Positions 34,476 to 44,719 of a stretch of 64,000 nt of DNA are shown here, piece by piece. A model generated the notes under the pieces. The model was not told where the DNA came from and did not search any database. It saw nothing but the letters and a program-made list of their open reading frames with translations. Every line of letters starts with the position of its first letter. Position 1 is the stretch's first letter. The stretch spans positions 558,001 through 622,000 of the forward strand of contig OY101118.1 in the NCBI GenBank assembly GCA_956465555.1. Reading direction: 5' to 3'. The DNA comes from Nitzschia sp. pyKryTriq1 (taxonomy: Eukaryota; Bacillariophyta; Bacillariophyceae; Bacillariales; Bacillariaceae). The position numbers and the translations under genes were made by a program.

Positions 34476-35836
34476 ATGATGGGTAACAACGACAATGATC
34501 AACCGACGACTCCCCTGAATCGGCAGGCTACGCTTATGCCACGGCCGACATCTCAAATCGTCCAAGATAACATGATGAAGTTGCCGAAAGAAATTCGCAA
34601 TATTTTTGCAGGTGGGATCGCTGGTATGATAGCCAAGACATTTGTGGCGCCGTTTGATCGGATCAAAATCTTGTATCAGATTTCTTCCGCAGAGTTTCGG
34701 TTCCAGAATGTTCCATCGGTGGCAATGAAAATCGTCAAACAGGAGGGGCCGACGGCGTTGTGGAAGGGTAACACTGCCACTATGATTCGAGTATTTCCAT
34801 ACTCGGGCATCCAATTCATGGTTTACGATCGATGCAAAACTTTCTTATTAAGGGAGCAGGAGATAATGTACACGAGGGACAAAGCCGCCGATCCGAATAC
34901 ACCCAAGCCAAAGTGGGGATTGACACCCAAAGAGAGTTTGTTGGCGGGTATGACGGCAGGAGCTATTTCTGTTGTCTGCACGTATCCCTTGGATCTAACA
35001 AGAGCACAGCTAGCCGTGCTGAGGAGACACAAAGATCCCACGGCCAACATGTCATTTTATCGGGTTATTACGGACAACTATCGGAACCGAGTACGTGTTT
35101 TCAGGCTGATGCATCATCATTTCGCTTCATCACAGAATGACTATATCTCACTCTTTTAAACTCATTTTTGTTCGCAGGGTTTTGTGGGTCTTTTCCGAGG
35201 TCTCGTACCGACTGTGGTGGGAATTTTGCCGTATTCTGGGATAGCCTTTGCGTTCAACGAGCAGGGGAAGAGAAAGGTAAGTGTGGCTCATTAGTGTTTC
35301 TTGATCCGGTCTCCTCCTGCTATGATTCGGTTTCTCACTTGTCCTTCATAATTAAAATGCAGATCCAACTATTAACAGGCCGAGATCTGACGACAGTAGA
35401 ACGAATGCAGTGCGGAGCCTTCTCTGGATTATTCGCCCAAACGTTAACGTATCCTTTGGAAATCACACGGCGGCGGATGCAAACCATTGGTGTAGTAGCA
35501 ACATCGGGACACCACGCAGCAGTAGATGTCGTAGGAAAAGGGCACCACAAGGCGGAAGCTCAAGAAGCAGCACTACGAACTCTCCACCCTGATCGTCCAC
35601 CCTCCCTGACAGCCATTGTAATGGAGTTGTATGCAGAGCAGGGGATCCGGGGCTTTTTCAAGGGAGTCAGTATGAATTGGTTCAAAGGCCCGATTGCTTT
35701 TTCCATCAGTTTTACAGTTTTTGACATTGTCCAGATCTTCCTGGAAACCGAACGTGAACGAACCGCCCGCCTACCTCGAAGAATGACCACAATCCGCCAT
35801 GAAGCACCAGAGTTGGTAGCGGATGAGGAGAGCTAG
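34476..35836 (+). CDS. Mitochondrial carrier, CoA-transporter type
   Basis: Model: join(34476..35090, 35178..35276, 35363..35836), 395 residues; two introns of 87 and 86 bp, both phase 0. Three carrier repeats are present with signature motifs PFDRIK, PLDLTR and PLEITR, each near the end of an odd-numbered helix. The sequence FAGGIAGMIAKTFVAPFDRI and the C-terminal SMNWFKGPIAFSISFTVFD match the SLC25A42/SLC25A16/Leu5 group, which moves coenzyme A or related adenine nucleotides across the inner mitochondrial membrane. The insertion between repeats (about 285-320, rich in His and Ala) is unusual. The substrate assignment is from family resemblance. Confidence 0.9.
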
Positions 35837-36151
35837 TATATTAGCAGAGATATCGATTAATTATTATTTTCAAACAGATGATTTTTCTAACTATCTTGAT
35901 CTTCTAACTGAACAACAAACAACCTCACGTCAAAATATTGATGTGTGTGAATACAGCTTTGCGCTGCACTAAGATGTCACTGCAAGGTCAACTTGTGTTT
36001 TCATTGTTGGATGATGCGCGTTATGTGACGATGATATTCTGTAAAAAATTCCATCACAGACACTAGTAGGGGCCACCAGATGAAATCGTTTCATGGTTCT
36101 ACTGTGCTTCCTCGATATTATCTCAAATTATGCTCGTGGCACCAGCAAGAA
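35837..36151. other. Convergent intergenic region
   Basis: A 315-bp stretch between the carrier gene and the first array gene, transcribed towards each other. AT-rich, with no gene seen. Confidence 0.5.
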
Positions 36152-36660
36152 CTACAGCTCGTCTCTACCCAAGATGCGCTCACGATGAACTTCGTTCAAC
36201 ATTTCTTCTCGCTCCAGCAATCGTTGAATATGCTGCAAACAGAAAAATAGAAAGGTACAAACAACCATTAGTTGCCAAACAATGAACGGCGCAGCACTGT
36301 ATCATCACCCAGTATTTCGCCATCCAATTCACTCACCCTATCATCGACCTCTTGGTTCAGATATTCAAGCTTGTGCTCGTATGCCTTGATCTTTTTCTGT
36401 AGGCGGTTGACCTCGTAAGCAGTCAGCAGAAAGCTACCAGAATCGTGATTTTCCATTTGCGTCTTCAGTTCCTGAAGCTTTTTTGTAAATTCCTGTTTCC
36501 GTCTCGCCCGCTTGGCAAGGACTTCTTCCCTGGTGGAACCAACATGACCCGTAACGTCATCTCGTTCCAAATGACGAATGCTGCCGTTCACTGACGCGAC
36601 GAAGGTCAACAGGAAAAGGAAAAGTGTGGTCAAGGGGGCGTTTCGAGTCCTCATATTCAA
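36152..36660 (-). CDS. ER-type coiled-coil family protein, array member A
   Basis: Model: complement(join(36152..36232, 36337..36660)), 134 residues. Intron of 104 bp, donor AGG|GTGAGT, acceptor TTTGCAG. Signal peptide of about 26 residues (LFLFLLTFVASVNG). The mature part has STREEVLAKRARRK, then the family block NHDSG followed 22 residues later by AYEHKLEYL, all strongly helical. The short last exon encodes HIQRLLERE and ends in GRDEL, an ER-retrieval-like signal; without splicing the frame would stop early and lose it. First of five same-strand paralogues. No known family recognised. A soluble ER-lumen role is inferred from the signal peptide plus RDEL. Confidence 0.75.
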
Positions 36661-37990
36661 TGGTTGTCAATTTGCAGGTGTCGGTCAAGCGTCAATGTTG
36701 GAAAGGGAAGCTGATCGCAAAGAGTCCGAAAGCAAATGATAGTAGCAGAGACGTAGGTTGCTTCTTTTATGAATGGAGTAAATATTATTTATGAAGTTCT
36801 TTGTTACGTTATTGTCGTGCTGGCTGCTGGCGGTCAGCATGCGGGCTCTGCGGGCAAAAGGCAGCAAGACTGGATGGAAGACAAAAATGGTCATCCAGTT
36901 TCGCGTAGACGATGGTACAAACTCTACGTATGTAGTAATCTATTGGGTGTGAAATCTGAAATCCTAATCGTGAAAAAAGAGGGGATGGAGAAGGGGTTGA
37001 TGTAACCCCCACATTTTCCGTCGAATTTCTTCGAGATTTTTTCTTGGCGACGAATCTACCAGTACAGTTCGTACCGGTACATACCGGTAGAGTTATAGTA
37101 GTTTACCAGGTACGACTACACAGACAGTAACTGCTGGTACACACCACGTACCGGTACCGAATACCGGTACGGGGGAGTTGTTAGCATACTGCTACTTGTA
37201 GTACAGTACGACCGGTTCAGTATCTACTCGTCGTAGTGACTCTCTCTACTACTCTCCATTAGTAGTAGTAGTAGTAGTAGTAGTAGAGAGAAGTGTAGCT
37301 ACCGAGGAGCTAGGCTAGCAACGAGAATGGCAGCATGTCTCAATCTATCTTCGTAGAGTGGGGAGTGGAGCATATCAGAGAAGTAGAAGGAGAAGTAGTG
37401 TAGTAGTAGTAGATTATTTCTACTACTAGTAGGTGTACTCGTAGTCGTACAGTGCAATACTAACTCTTGAGAGATGGGTAGGCGTCACTCTATTACGACC
37501 AGGTACCCGAAATAGGACGAGGTGATGATGATGATTCGTCGTCCTACCACCAGAGCCAGAGCAGAGTGACGCTCATCCATCTGTCATCCATCTGCTACGA
37601 GTAATATGCCAAGCTAGGTAGAGAGGAGAGCATCATAAAAGCATAAGAAGGTAGCACCAAAATCTGGATTACAATCACGATGGAACTAAAATTCTAGCTC
37701 TAGCTAGTGATTGATATTCAAAAGAAAGGTTTGGGAAGGATGCTGAATATTATTGTACTAGCCGTCCATGTCTAAAGATGAAATGTTGCTGTTACTAGAA
37801 ATACGATTGATGGTCATTCAGCATCGCTAGTCTACCTGTAGCTGCAACAGACGTCTATTTTCCCTTGACTCGGAATCCGCGGCTGGATAAAAATTGAACA
37901 GAACATCGGTTGCGACAGGCACGCCTACATTATGACACTCCACTGGTCGCCATACCCGTTACGTTGTAGGCTCAAGTGATGATAGCGGGA
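36661..37990. other. Intergenic region rich in TAC/GTA repeats and TACCGGTA
   Basis: No gene supported. It contains an AGTAGTAGTAG tract (about 37259-37284), four TACCGGTA palindromes at 37072-37169, and many CTACTACT and CTCTCTACTA motifs. These look like simple-sequence expansions. Confidence 0.6.
37072..37169. repeat. Cluster of TACCGGTA palindromes
   Basis: The 8-bp palindrome occurs at 37072-37079, 37082-37089, 37149-37156 and 37162-37169, twice in close pairs. It is intergenic and upstream of array member A. A binding-site cluster or a sequence prone to expansion are both possible. Confidence 0.7.
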
Positions 37991-38521
37991 TTACAATTCA
38001 TCTCCCATCACCAGGGAAGCTTCCGATATAATCTGATCTTGAGGGGTCTCACGGCGCTTCTGTTGAGATTCGCTGCGTGCAATTATCCGCTCAATGTCCT
38101 GGAGAATCATGAAAGTTTATCGTGAGAGAAATCTTAATAGCAACGAATAAGGCTTCATACATATTGCACTTACCTTTTCCTCGAGGTCCTCCTTCATCAT
38201 GTCAAGCTTTCTGGAATACAGATCCAGGCGACGCTCAGTGTCGGCCTTTTCCTGAGGTTCCAGCGTAATTTCACCTGCCGAGTGATCCGCTAGTTTCTTT
38301 CTCATCATATTGATCATGTTTCGCAGCTGACGCTTTCGACGTTTGCGATTCTCCACAATTTCTTCGCGTGTATTTCCCCAGCCAGTGCCACCGGTGAACT
38401 CTCGAGCATTGCGTTCCCGTCGTTCACCAACCGCAGCAGCATCGGCATTGGCGGGGCACACAATCAGGGTAGCGAGAAGCGCCAGTACAGGCGAGTAATT
38501 TCGGAAGCGCATGACGTTCAC
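37991..38521 (-). CDS. ER-type coiled-coil family protein, array member B
   Basis: Model: complement(join(37991..38098, 38174..38521)), 151 residues; intron of 75 bp, donor AAG|GTAAGT, acceptor CTCCAG. The start at 38521 or the in-frame ATG three codons later are both possible. Signal peptide ends near PANADA|A. Family motifs: NTREEIVENRKRRKRQL, then ADHSAG, and DLYSRKLDMM 22 residues on. The last exon starts DIERIIARSE, parallel to HIQRLLERE in A, and ends MGDEL. Reading through the intron would give a false C-terminus (MKPYSLLLRFLSR). Confidence 0.75.
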
Positions 38522-39290
38522 GGAAACAAAAGAAAAGAAGCGGTTACTTTGATTATGTTGATTGTGATAACAACTTTCAGCATTGACATGGCCCCGATGG
38601 CGACTTCATATTTTTTTTACATAATGTTATTTGAACGGTCAAATCTCGGAATTGCTGTAACGTTCATTTTTCTGAGGACGACAGGACTGACGACTCAACT
38701 CGTGTCTCAAAGTACGGCGTGTTCTCCCTCCGAACGCTATTATTCTTGTACTGTTTCTTAGTGTACTCGTACTCGTACTACCCAATCAGCGTACCGGTAG
38801 AACGGTATACAGTAGCGGTAGTAGTGTTTGTACCGGTACATTAGAGAGACGACTCCTACTCATTCCTCTCTCTCTCGAACTCTCTACCGGTAGTAGAGTG
38901 GCAACCCATGGATGTGCGAAGTAGAGTGATCATTCCTATCTCAATGCTGGAGTCGGCAGCACGAAACGCGCAAAATATAGTACTATCTAGTCCTTTATTG
39001 TTGACAACGATAACATCCATGTCTCGACGAAAGTTGAAAGGTTAGCATGCCTTCAAGCTGGAGCTCATCAATGTGTAGTTCATTGTTTGTCGCTCGGCAT
39101 ACTTCTATAGACTATGGCGGCGCCGCCAGATTCCTACAACAAACACGGGGCCAGAGGATGCGGACCACGCATTGTTTGGAAGCCATAGTATCTTAGTAAG
39201 TACTAGACACTATACTATTTCTCCAAATGATCCAATCAAACTACTTGAACTTGAACAACATGAGTCGGTAAACTATAGAATCTCGACATT
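38522..39290. other. Intergenic region
   Basis: It contains three TACCGGTA sites (about 38791, 38831, 38887) within CTCTCTCTCG and AGTAG tracts. No gene is supported. Confidence 0.5.
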
Positions 39291-39844
39291 TTAAAGTTCG
39301 CGGAAGCTGTTTCTCTCGGCGCGCATCGTTTCTCTTTCCAGGATTCTCTTAATATCCTGAAGGTGGCACGGGATAAGTGGGAGAGAAAGAGACAGTGAGT
39401 ATGAGTGGAGAAATACGACAAGTTAAAACAAAAACTAATCCTGGCGCACCTTGTCATCCGGTTCTTCGGGCATCTTTTCGAGCTTTTGTTCATAGAGACC
39501 GATGCGCTTGGTGACCTTATCCACTTCCTCTTTGTCCATCAGCTTTCTGCCAGACTCGTGGTCGTCAACTTGAGCCTTGGCATCATCGATCAGCTTTCGT
39601 AGTTGTGAGCGACGACGCTTGTGATTCTCAATAATGTGTTCACGCTGAATAGGAAGTATTGGAGGAAGAGGACCGAGTCAATGAGAAACATCATTCAAGA
39701 ATAGCATGGAAAACGGCGACCTGCACTCACCGAAAGTCCCGCCGCGTCCTTCAACTTTCGGCGCTCGGGTTTTTGCGCATTGACATCGGCGAACAGAAGT
39801 AGAAGGGCACTAAGTGCAAGAATAATAAACGATCGAGACACCAT
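39291..39844 (-). CDS. ER-type coiled-coil family protein, array member C
   Basis: Model: complement(join(39291..39356, 39450..39644, 39731..39844)), 124 residues. Exon 1 encodes the signal peptide (FIILALSALLLLFADVNA). The first intron is 86 bp (GTGAGT...TTCAG), the second 93 bp (donor AAG|GTGCGC, weaker, acceptor CTTCAG). Exon 2 has REHIIENHKRRRSQLRK, then DDHESG and GLYEQKLEKM. Exon 3 starts DIKRILERE and ends NSFREL. The tetrapeptide FREL is less canonical than RDEL, so ER retrieval is uncertain for this copy. No single ORF spans the gene, so it would be missed by ORF calling. Confidence 0.7.
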
Positions 39845-40894
39845 CTTGTGTTAGAGTGTTTTCAAGGATGAACTCGGGCGTCAGAAGGTTTTTGTGTGTG
39901 CCACACACGGACGAGTACGAGTACGAGTACAGCGTGTGACCTATTTTTGTTGGCATCGTCGATGATCGTTGTTTCGGCCTCCTGCTTCGAGAAAGCCGAA
40001 AGCCCGCCCTCTTCTTTTTGCGGAGTTTCACCCGCATGCGTTGGGGCGCCGGCTGTCTACATGTGCGAGCCGGCCAGTCGAGCCCGGGAAACGGGCGACT
40101 GACGGACATTACAAAAAGAAAAGTGGCGCGGGCGCCAACCAGCCCTCAACTCTCTCGCACATTCTTTGTGATCATCGGTCGTCTAGCAGGTGATAGGTGA
40201 TCGCTAATTCTTGGCGCGCTCTGGTCGACTTCTGGTCTGTCCGTCTCTCGTTGGGGGTGCGAATACTGTATAATTATAATAAGAAGCCCCTGCGAATACT
40301 GTAGAGAGTCGTCAGTCAGTCGTCAGTCCATAGCCGTCGACCCGTTCGATTTTGATGTTTCAAACCGCACCGACCACCATTCGTACCGTACTTCTAGCTA
40401 GTAGTAGTAGTACGAGTAGTAGAGTACCGGTAGACGACTCAAACGCTCTACTAGTACTCGTATATCGAAAAGGAGGGAAAAAGTGCAATAGTAGGTACTC
40501 AGGTACTCCTCTTCCTACTACTCTCTACCTGTACTTGAGTACCGGTAGCTCTCTAGAGTAGTTGACTAGACTCCTGTAGATCATCATCTACCAGTGGTGA
40601 GAAGAGTATTTCGGAGCATACTACCAGTACGGCGTACTACTATAAGTACTACAGTGCAAGTATATGTTCGACGTCTACTATCACACATTAATACCACCCT
40701 ACTCGTATTCTTTGCGAGTAATACTCTAGATCTATCGCTTTCAAGGATGGGTAGTAATAGACGGTGACGAGATCTGCCATCGGACTCTCTGGAGTAGTGG
40801 CTTGGAATTGTCAACAACGAAGGACTCCTCGGTACTAAAGAAACTCGGAATCTAATCCTTGGAGAATTTCCCACGTAGATTGGTCAATGGCATT
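39845..40894. other. Intergenic region
   Basis: About 1 kb without a supportable gene. It starts with an ACGAGTACGAGTACGAGTAC run (upstream of member C) and contains TACCGGTA at about 40426 and 40538 within CTACTAGTACTCGTA-like repeats. Confidence 0.5.
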
Positions 40895-41246
40895 TTACAA
40901 TTCCTGACCATTTCGAAGATCCGCAAGCTGATCCTCGTAAGTCTGCATGCGCTTCTTCAACGATGAAAGCCTATCATCAGGAATGACCTTTTCCTTTGTG
41001 AGATGTTTCTCCAAACGTCCCTTCATAAATTCCAACTGCTGCTCAATTTCTCTGATACGGTCTTCTGACCCTCTGGCTCCCTGGAGAGGAGAAAAATTGA
41101 GCACCAGGTGTTTGGTGTTAGCTTGCATCGAACGGCAGATCATATTGCATTATTATTTATTTTCGTGTGTCGGAACTTACTACTGTCGAAACTACCATGC
41201 AGACGACGAGAAGCGCGATAAGGAAAAACGATAGCGGGGATCTCAT
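40895..41246 (-). CDS. ER-type coiled-coil family protein, array member D (short)
   Basis: Model: complement(join(40895..41080, 41181..41246)), 83 residues; intron 100 bp (GTAAGT...CTCCAG). Exon 1 is the 22-residue signal peptide MRSPLSFFLIALLVVCMVVS. Exon 2 has a charged helix IREIEQQLEFMKGRLEKH and then TYEDQLADLRNGQEL. It keeps the His and Tyr positions of the family block but lacks the TREE(I/V) start and the separate last exon; its stop follows NGQEL directly. It is the most diverged and shortest member. Confidence 0.65.
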
Positions 41247-41511
41247 GGTGACTGTGCAACAGACTTTGGCAAACTTTTGTTGTTTCAACTCTTGAGGAAG
41301 TTGAGGAAGTTATGCGAATTGGGAATGCCCCGTGTCCCGCGTTCGGTCTTCGTCGTCGAAGAGGTCGGTAGACTACTCGTAGTGTCGGCGGTCCGGCGAG
41401 GAGACAACACCGAAATGAAAATTGCGAACTCGATGCGAGATGACGACGGCGAAGTCAGTCCTCGTGATGTCTCGGGAAGATCCTTTCTTGCGTCCCATAT
41501 GTTATGTACCG

Positions 41512-42536
41512 GTACCTGGAGCATCCGGGGAATTTTCTGAAACAAAAAAAATCGCGCGTTTTACAGCGCTTTTCGTCGCTCTACTACTAGTAGACTACAA
41601 GGTCGAAGATTATTTCTTCGTACGAAGAAATAACATTCAACCGGACAAGGGTTGTAGCCGTGGATCCGTCTCGTCTCCTAGCCTCTTGTGTGGCGCTAGA
41701 TAGACCACGTTGAATTAGATTTTGCTATTGCTATTTCATTCTTCGTACGAAGAATTTGTCGTACGAAGAATTTGTCGTACGAAGAATTTGTCGTACGAAG
41801 AATTTGTCGTACGAAGAATTTGTCGTACGACAAATTTGTCGTAGAAGAAATGGCGAACCCTTCTTCGTACGAAGAAATGGCGAACCCTCATCTCGGCGCT
41901 CCAAAACCCCGCATAAAGAGAGTAGAAAATAAAGCCGTTACCCGTTTCATTCTCTCTCGATCGTTGTCATTATTCTTGATCGCCTACACACTCAACACTC
42001 AACACACAACATAGAAAATGGCAGGTCGTAGTGCTAGAGCTGCTGCAGACCCGCTAGGAGCTGGCCGATTGGCATTGGAAGGACGAGTAGCCGGTCGAGT
42101 TGGTGTTGGTGGAGGTGGAGGTGGAGCTGTTTCGGGCCCTCGAGCGTCTTTATGCGGGGTTTTGGAGCGCCGAGATGAGGGTTCGCCATTTCTTCGTACG
42201 AAGAAGGGTTCGCCATTTCTTCTACGACAAATTTGTCGTACGACAAATTCTTCGTACGACAAATTCTTCGTACGACAAATTCTTCGTACGACAAATTCTT
42301 CGTACGAAGAATGAAATAGCAATAGCAAAATCTAATTCAACGTGGTCTATCTAGCGCCACACAAGAGGCTAGGAGACGAGACGGATCCACGGCTACAACC
42401 CTTGTCCGGTTGAATGTTATTTCTTCGTACGAAGAAATAATCTTCGACCTTGTAGTCTAGTAGTAGAGCGACGAAAAGCGCTGTAAAACGCGCGATTTTT
42501 TTTTGTTTCAGAAAATTCCCCGGATGCTCCTGGTAC
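41512..42536. mobile_element. Foldback element: ~400-bp near-perfect inverted repeat arms
   Basis: The left arm (41512-41919, 408 bp) and right arm (42147-42536, 390 bp) are inverted copies that match almost completely, separated by a 227-bp loop. I saw only one substitution near the outer end, a one-base A-run difference, a 3-bp indel and one extra 16-bp unit. Each arm carries a tandem array of the 16-mer AATTTGTCGTACGAAG (five copies left, four right) built on the palindrome TTCGTACGAA. The pattern fits a foldback-type transposable element or a recent palindromic amplification. No transposase or clear target duplication was seen. Confidence 0.85.
41749..41843. repeat. 16-bp tandem repeat, left arm
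   Basis: Five consecutive AATTTGTCGTACGAAG-type units, the last ending ACGAC, preceded by CTTCGTACGAAG and followed by a partial sixth unit. The mirrored array with four units is at about 42225-42311. Confidence 0.85.
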
Positions 42537-42935
42537 TTACCACCGCTCTGCCGCCTGCCTTTTCGCGGGTTTTGTGATATCGATGATCTCCCTCCGACAG
42601 CGCGCCTACGCGCGTATCGGTGCAAAATGACCGTCGTCACTAGCTGGCGCGCCAAAACAGAAAGAAAATAATCGAGTAGCCTTTTATCTCTCGCTCCTAC
42701 GAGTACGAGTACATAGCTCGTAGCATATCGAGTGGTAGTTGACCATAGTAGTAACATGGTCGTTTTTTCATCGCGCATCCCTTAGAAGAGAGAAGCCATA
42801 CTCTTAGCTATTTATATTATCAGTATCCCACCTTTTCTACGTTTTCCAGACTCGTTCTGCTGGGGTTGTTCGTGTGAAGGTTTTTTACTCTCTCTAGGCC
42901 AGCAGTATGGTATTTACCTACTGATTACGACCCAA

Positions 42936-43535
42936 TCATAGTTCTTGGTGCGTCCTAGCTTTTTGGAGTTCAGCTGCTCGTTCGAGTCTCACTTGAATTT
43001 CCTGTTTGTAGATGGAGGGAGGGGAGAGAAGACGACACAACAATTTAGCCACTCACTGTCTACGGTAACGACGCACGTGACCAGTCAGGGTCGATTGGGA
43101 TTGCGACTCTGGTGCTCTTACATCTTCGTCCAATTCGCGGTCTAACTCTTCTATTTGGTATTGGTAAGCTCGAATCTTGTGTTCCATGTGCTCCAGTTGA
43201 TGCTTGGCTAGATTCTTCTTCCCAGATTGATGATCCGCAATCTTTTGGTTGATTTGTTCCAAGACACGCTCCAGTTGGAGTCTTCTCTTTTCACGCGAAG
43301 CGATGATTTCTTCCCGAGTCTAGAGATTGTACATGAGACACCATGTGAGTTTTTTCACATCGATACATTCCATCACGTCGTTCAACCGTAGCAATGACAA
43401 AAATTGTGTAATGTCGGCACAGGAGATCAGATCAGATCAACTCACCGTCTGGCCGAGGACACCAAAAGAAGTCGTAGCCACTGATAGGAGGAACAAACAC
43501 AATAATAATGACGTTCGCTTTACTCTTAGTGGCAT
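42936..43535 (-). CDS. ER-type coiled-coil family protein, array member E
   Basis: Model: complement(join(42936..43001, 43122..43319, 43446..43535)), 117 residues. Exon 1 (30 codons) is the signal peptide, with core LLLCLFLLSVATTSFG. First intron 126 bp (GTGAGT...CTCTAG), second 120 bp (donor GAT|GTAAGA, acceptor AAACAG). Exon 2 has TREEIIASREKRRLQLER, then ADHQSG and RAYQYQIEEL. Exon 3 starts EIQVRLERA and ends RTHQEL. The exon layout and residue order match members A-C. No known family recognised. Confidence 0.72.
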
Positions 43536-43870
43536 GATTGTTCAAGTCGAGCCGATTTGGGATGAAAGGCAATAGTTTCTTGTGCCCCTCGCTCATCGCC
43601 CCTCGCTCATGCTGGTCGTCGATCGAAATTCGAAATCGATCGTGGCGGCCGGCGGCCGCCAGAGATTTTCTCGCTTCTATTTATAAAAAATAGGGTTCCC
43701 CTATTTTTCTCCCCCCCCCCCACTTTTTTCGCGGGAAATTCTCCGATTTCGATCGATCGAGAATCCTTCATCTTGCCTCCACGAATTTCTATTATACTTT
43801 CCCCCCATTTTTTTGTCATCGATCGGAACGACACACTTGCATTCATCACCCAACCCCTCACCACTCAACA
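43536..43870. other. Divergent intergenic region
   Basis: Between array member E and the CacyBP gene. It holds an 11-bp C run near 43711-43721 flanked by T tracts and repeated GATCGAT. Probably a bidirectional promoter. Confidence 0.5.
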
Positions 43871-44719
43871 ATGGTAGAAATCGAAGAAATGTCCGAACCG
43901 TCGTCGTCATCGTCCCGCAGTCCTTCTGAGGAACGTCTCATGGACGCCGAAGAAATTGAACAAGTCGCGAGAAGCTTGAAACGACCGACGGCACGAATGC
44001 AGCTGGAATCATTGGCCAAAAAGTTGCGGAAGGAAGCTGCTGCTCTCAAAGTAATTGAAAGTCAAGGCAGTTCTGAGACGACGACGGCGGCAGCAGCAGC
44101 CCCGTCTACGACTCCGCCGGCAGCACCTGCTGTGGTTCCTAAAACTACTACTACAAAAGCCCCCAAGCCAGTGGCTGTTACTCCTCCTTCGGCGACGGTG
44201 GGTTCTAGTGTTCTCTACTCGACGATCGATCGATTTTCCTTCGATGCGGGAGGGTATAGTGACCAATTTGTGACTCTGTATGTGCCTCTTCCAGGAGTGG
44301 GCAGTATTCCGAAGGATCAAGTCCAATGCGATTTTGCGAAGGATTCATTTGACTTGATCATCAAAGATTTGAACGGAAAGTCCTATCGATTGAAAAAGGA
44401 TAAACTCGAGCACGATATCGTACCCGAAAAATCCAAGGTTGTCATCAAAGCCGACAAGGTGCTTGTCAAATTAGCAAAGGTCAAGGGCGAATATGGATCC
44501 TTCGACTACTGGAGCAAGTTGACGGACCCAAAGAGAAATGAAAAGAAGAAGGATCCATCGGCATCCATTACGGAATTGATGAAAGATATGTACGAAAGTG
44601 GTGACGACAATATGCGAAAGATCATTGGCGAGACCATGATGAAGCAGCAACGTGGCGAACTAGGGAAGGGAGCCGATATGGGAGTAGGTGCCACAGGAGG
44701 AGGCCTTGACGACTTCTAG
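43871..44719 (+). CDS. CACYBP: CacyBP/SIP (calcyclin-binding, Siah-interacting) homologue
   Basis: A 282-residue single-exon gene. The N-terminal helical hairpin (about residues 22-60, EEIEQVARSLKRPTARMQLE) resembles the Siah-interacting dimerisation region. An Ala/Thr/Pro linker follows, then a CS domain (about 115-215) with SYRLKKDKLEHDIVPEKSKV and GSFDYWSKLTDPK. The C-terminal SGS-like region has LMKDMYESGDDNMRKII. In animals CacyBP links E3 ligases and S100 proteins; plants and algae have related proteins of unclear partner. Its ubiquitin-linked role here is inferred from family. Confidence 0.88.
   Translation: MVEIEEMSEPSSSSSRSPSEERLMDAEEIEQVARSLKRPTARMQLESLAKKLRKEAAALKVIESQGSSETTTAAAAAPSTTPPAAPAVVPKTTTTKAPKPVAVTPPSATVGSSVLYSTIDRFSFDAGGYSDQFVTLYVPLPGVGSIPKDQVQCDFAKDSFDLIIKDLNGKSYRLKKDKLEHDIVPEKSKVVIKADKVLVKLAKVKGEYGSFDYWSKLTDPKRNEKKKDPSASITELMKDMYESGDDNMRKIIGETMMKQQRGELGKGADMGVGATGGGLDDF

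Larger units (their letters stand above)
41247..42935. other. Intergenic region occupied by a foldback element
   Basis: Most of this stretch is the inverted repeat described separately (41512-42536). The flanks (41247-41511 and 42537-42935) hold no gene; the right flank is richer in GC with GGCGCGCC and GCGCGC runs. Confidence 0.6.

Noticed and set aside
38117-38173. C-terminus read through the intron of array member B
   Set aside because: GTAAGT follows the EEK codon and the next exon supplies a family-like helix and GDEL end.
42018-42314. 98-codon ORF across the foldback loop and right arm treated as a gene
   Set aside because: The C-terminal half is only the 16-bp repeat read in one frame; kept as a finding about the loop, not as a gene.
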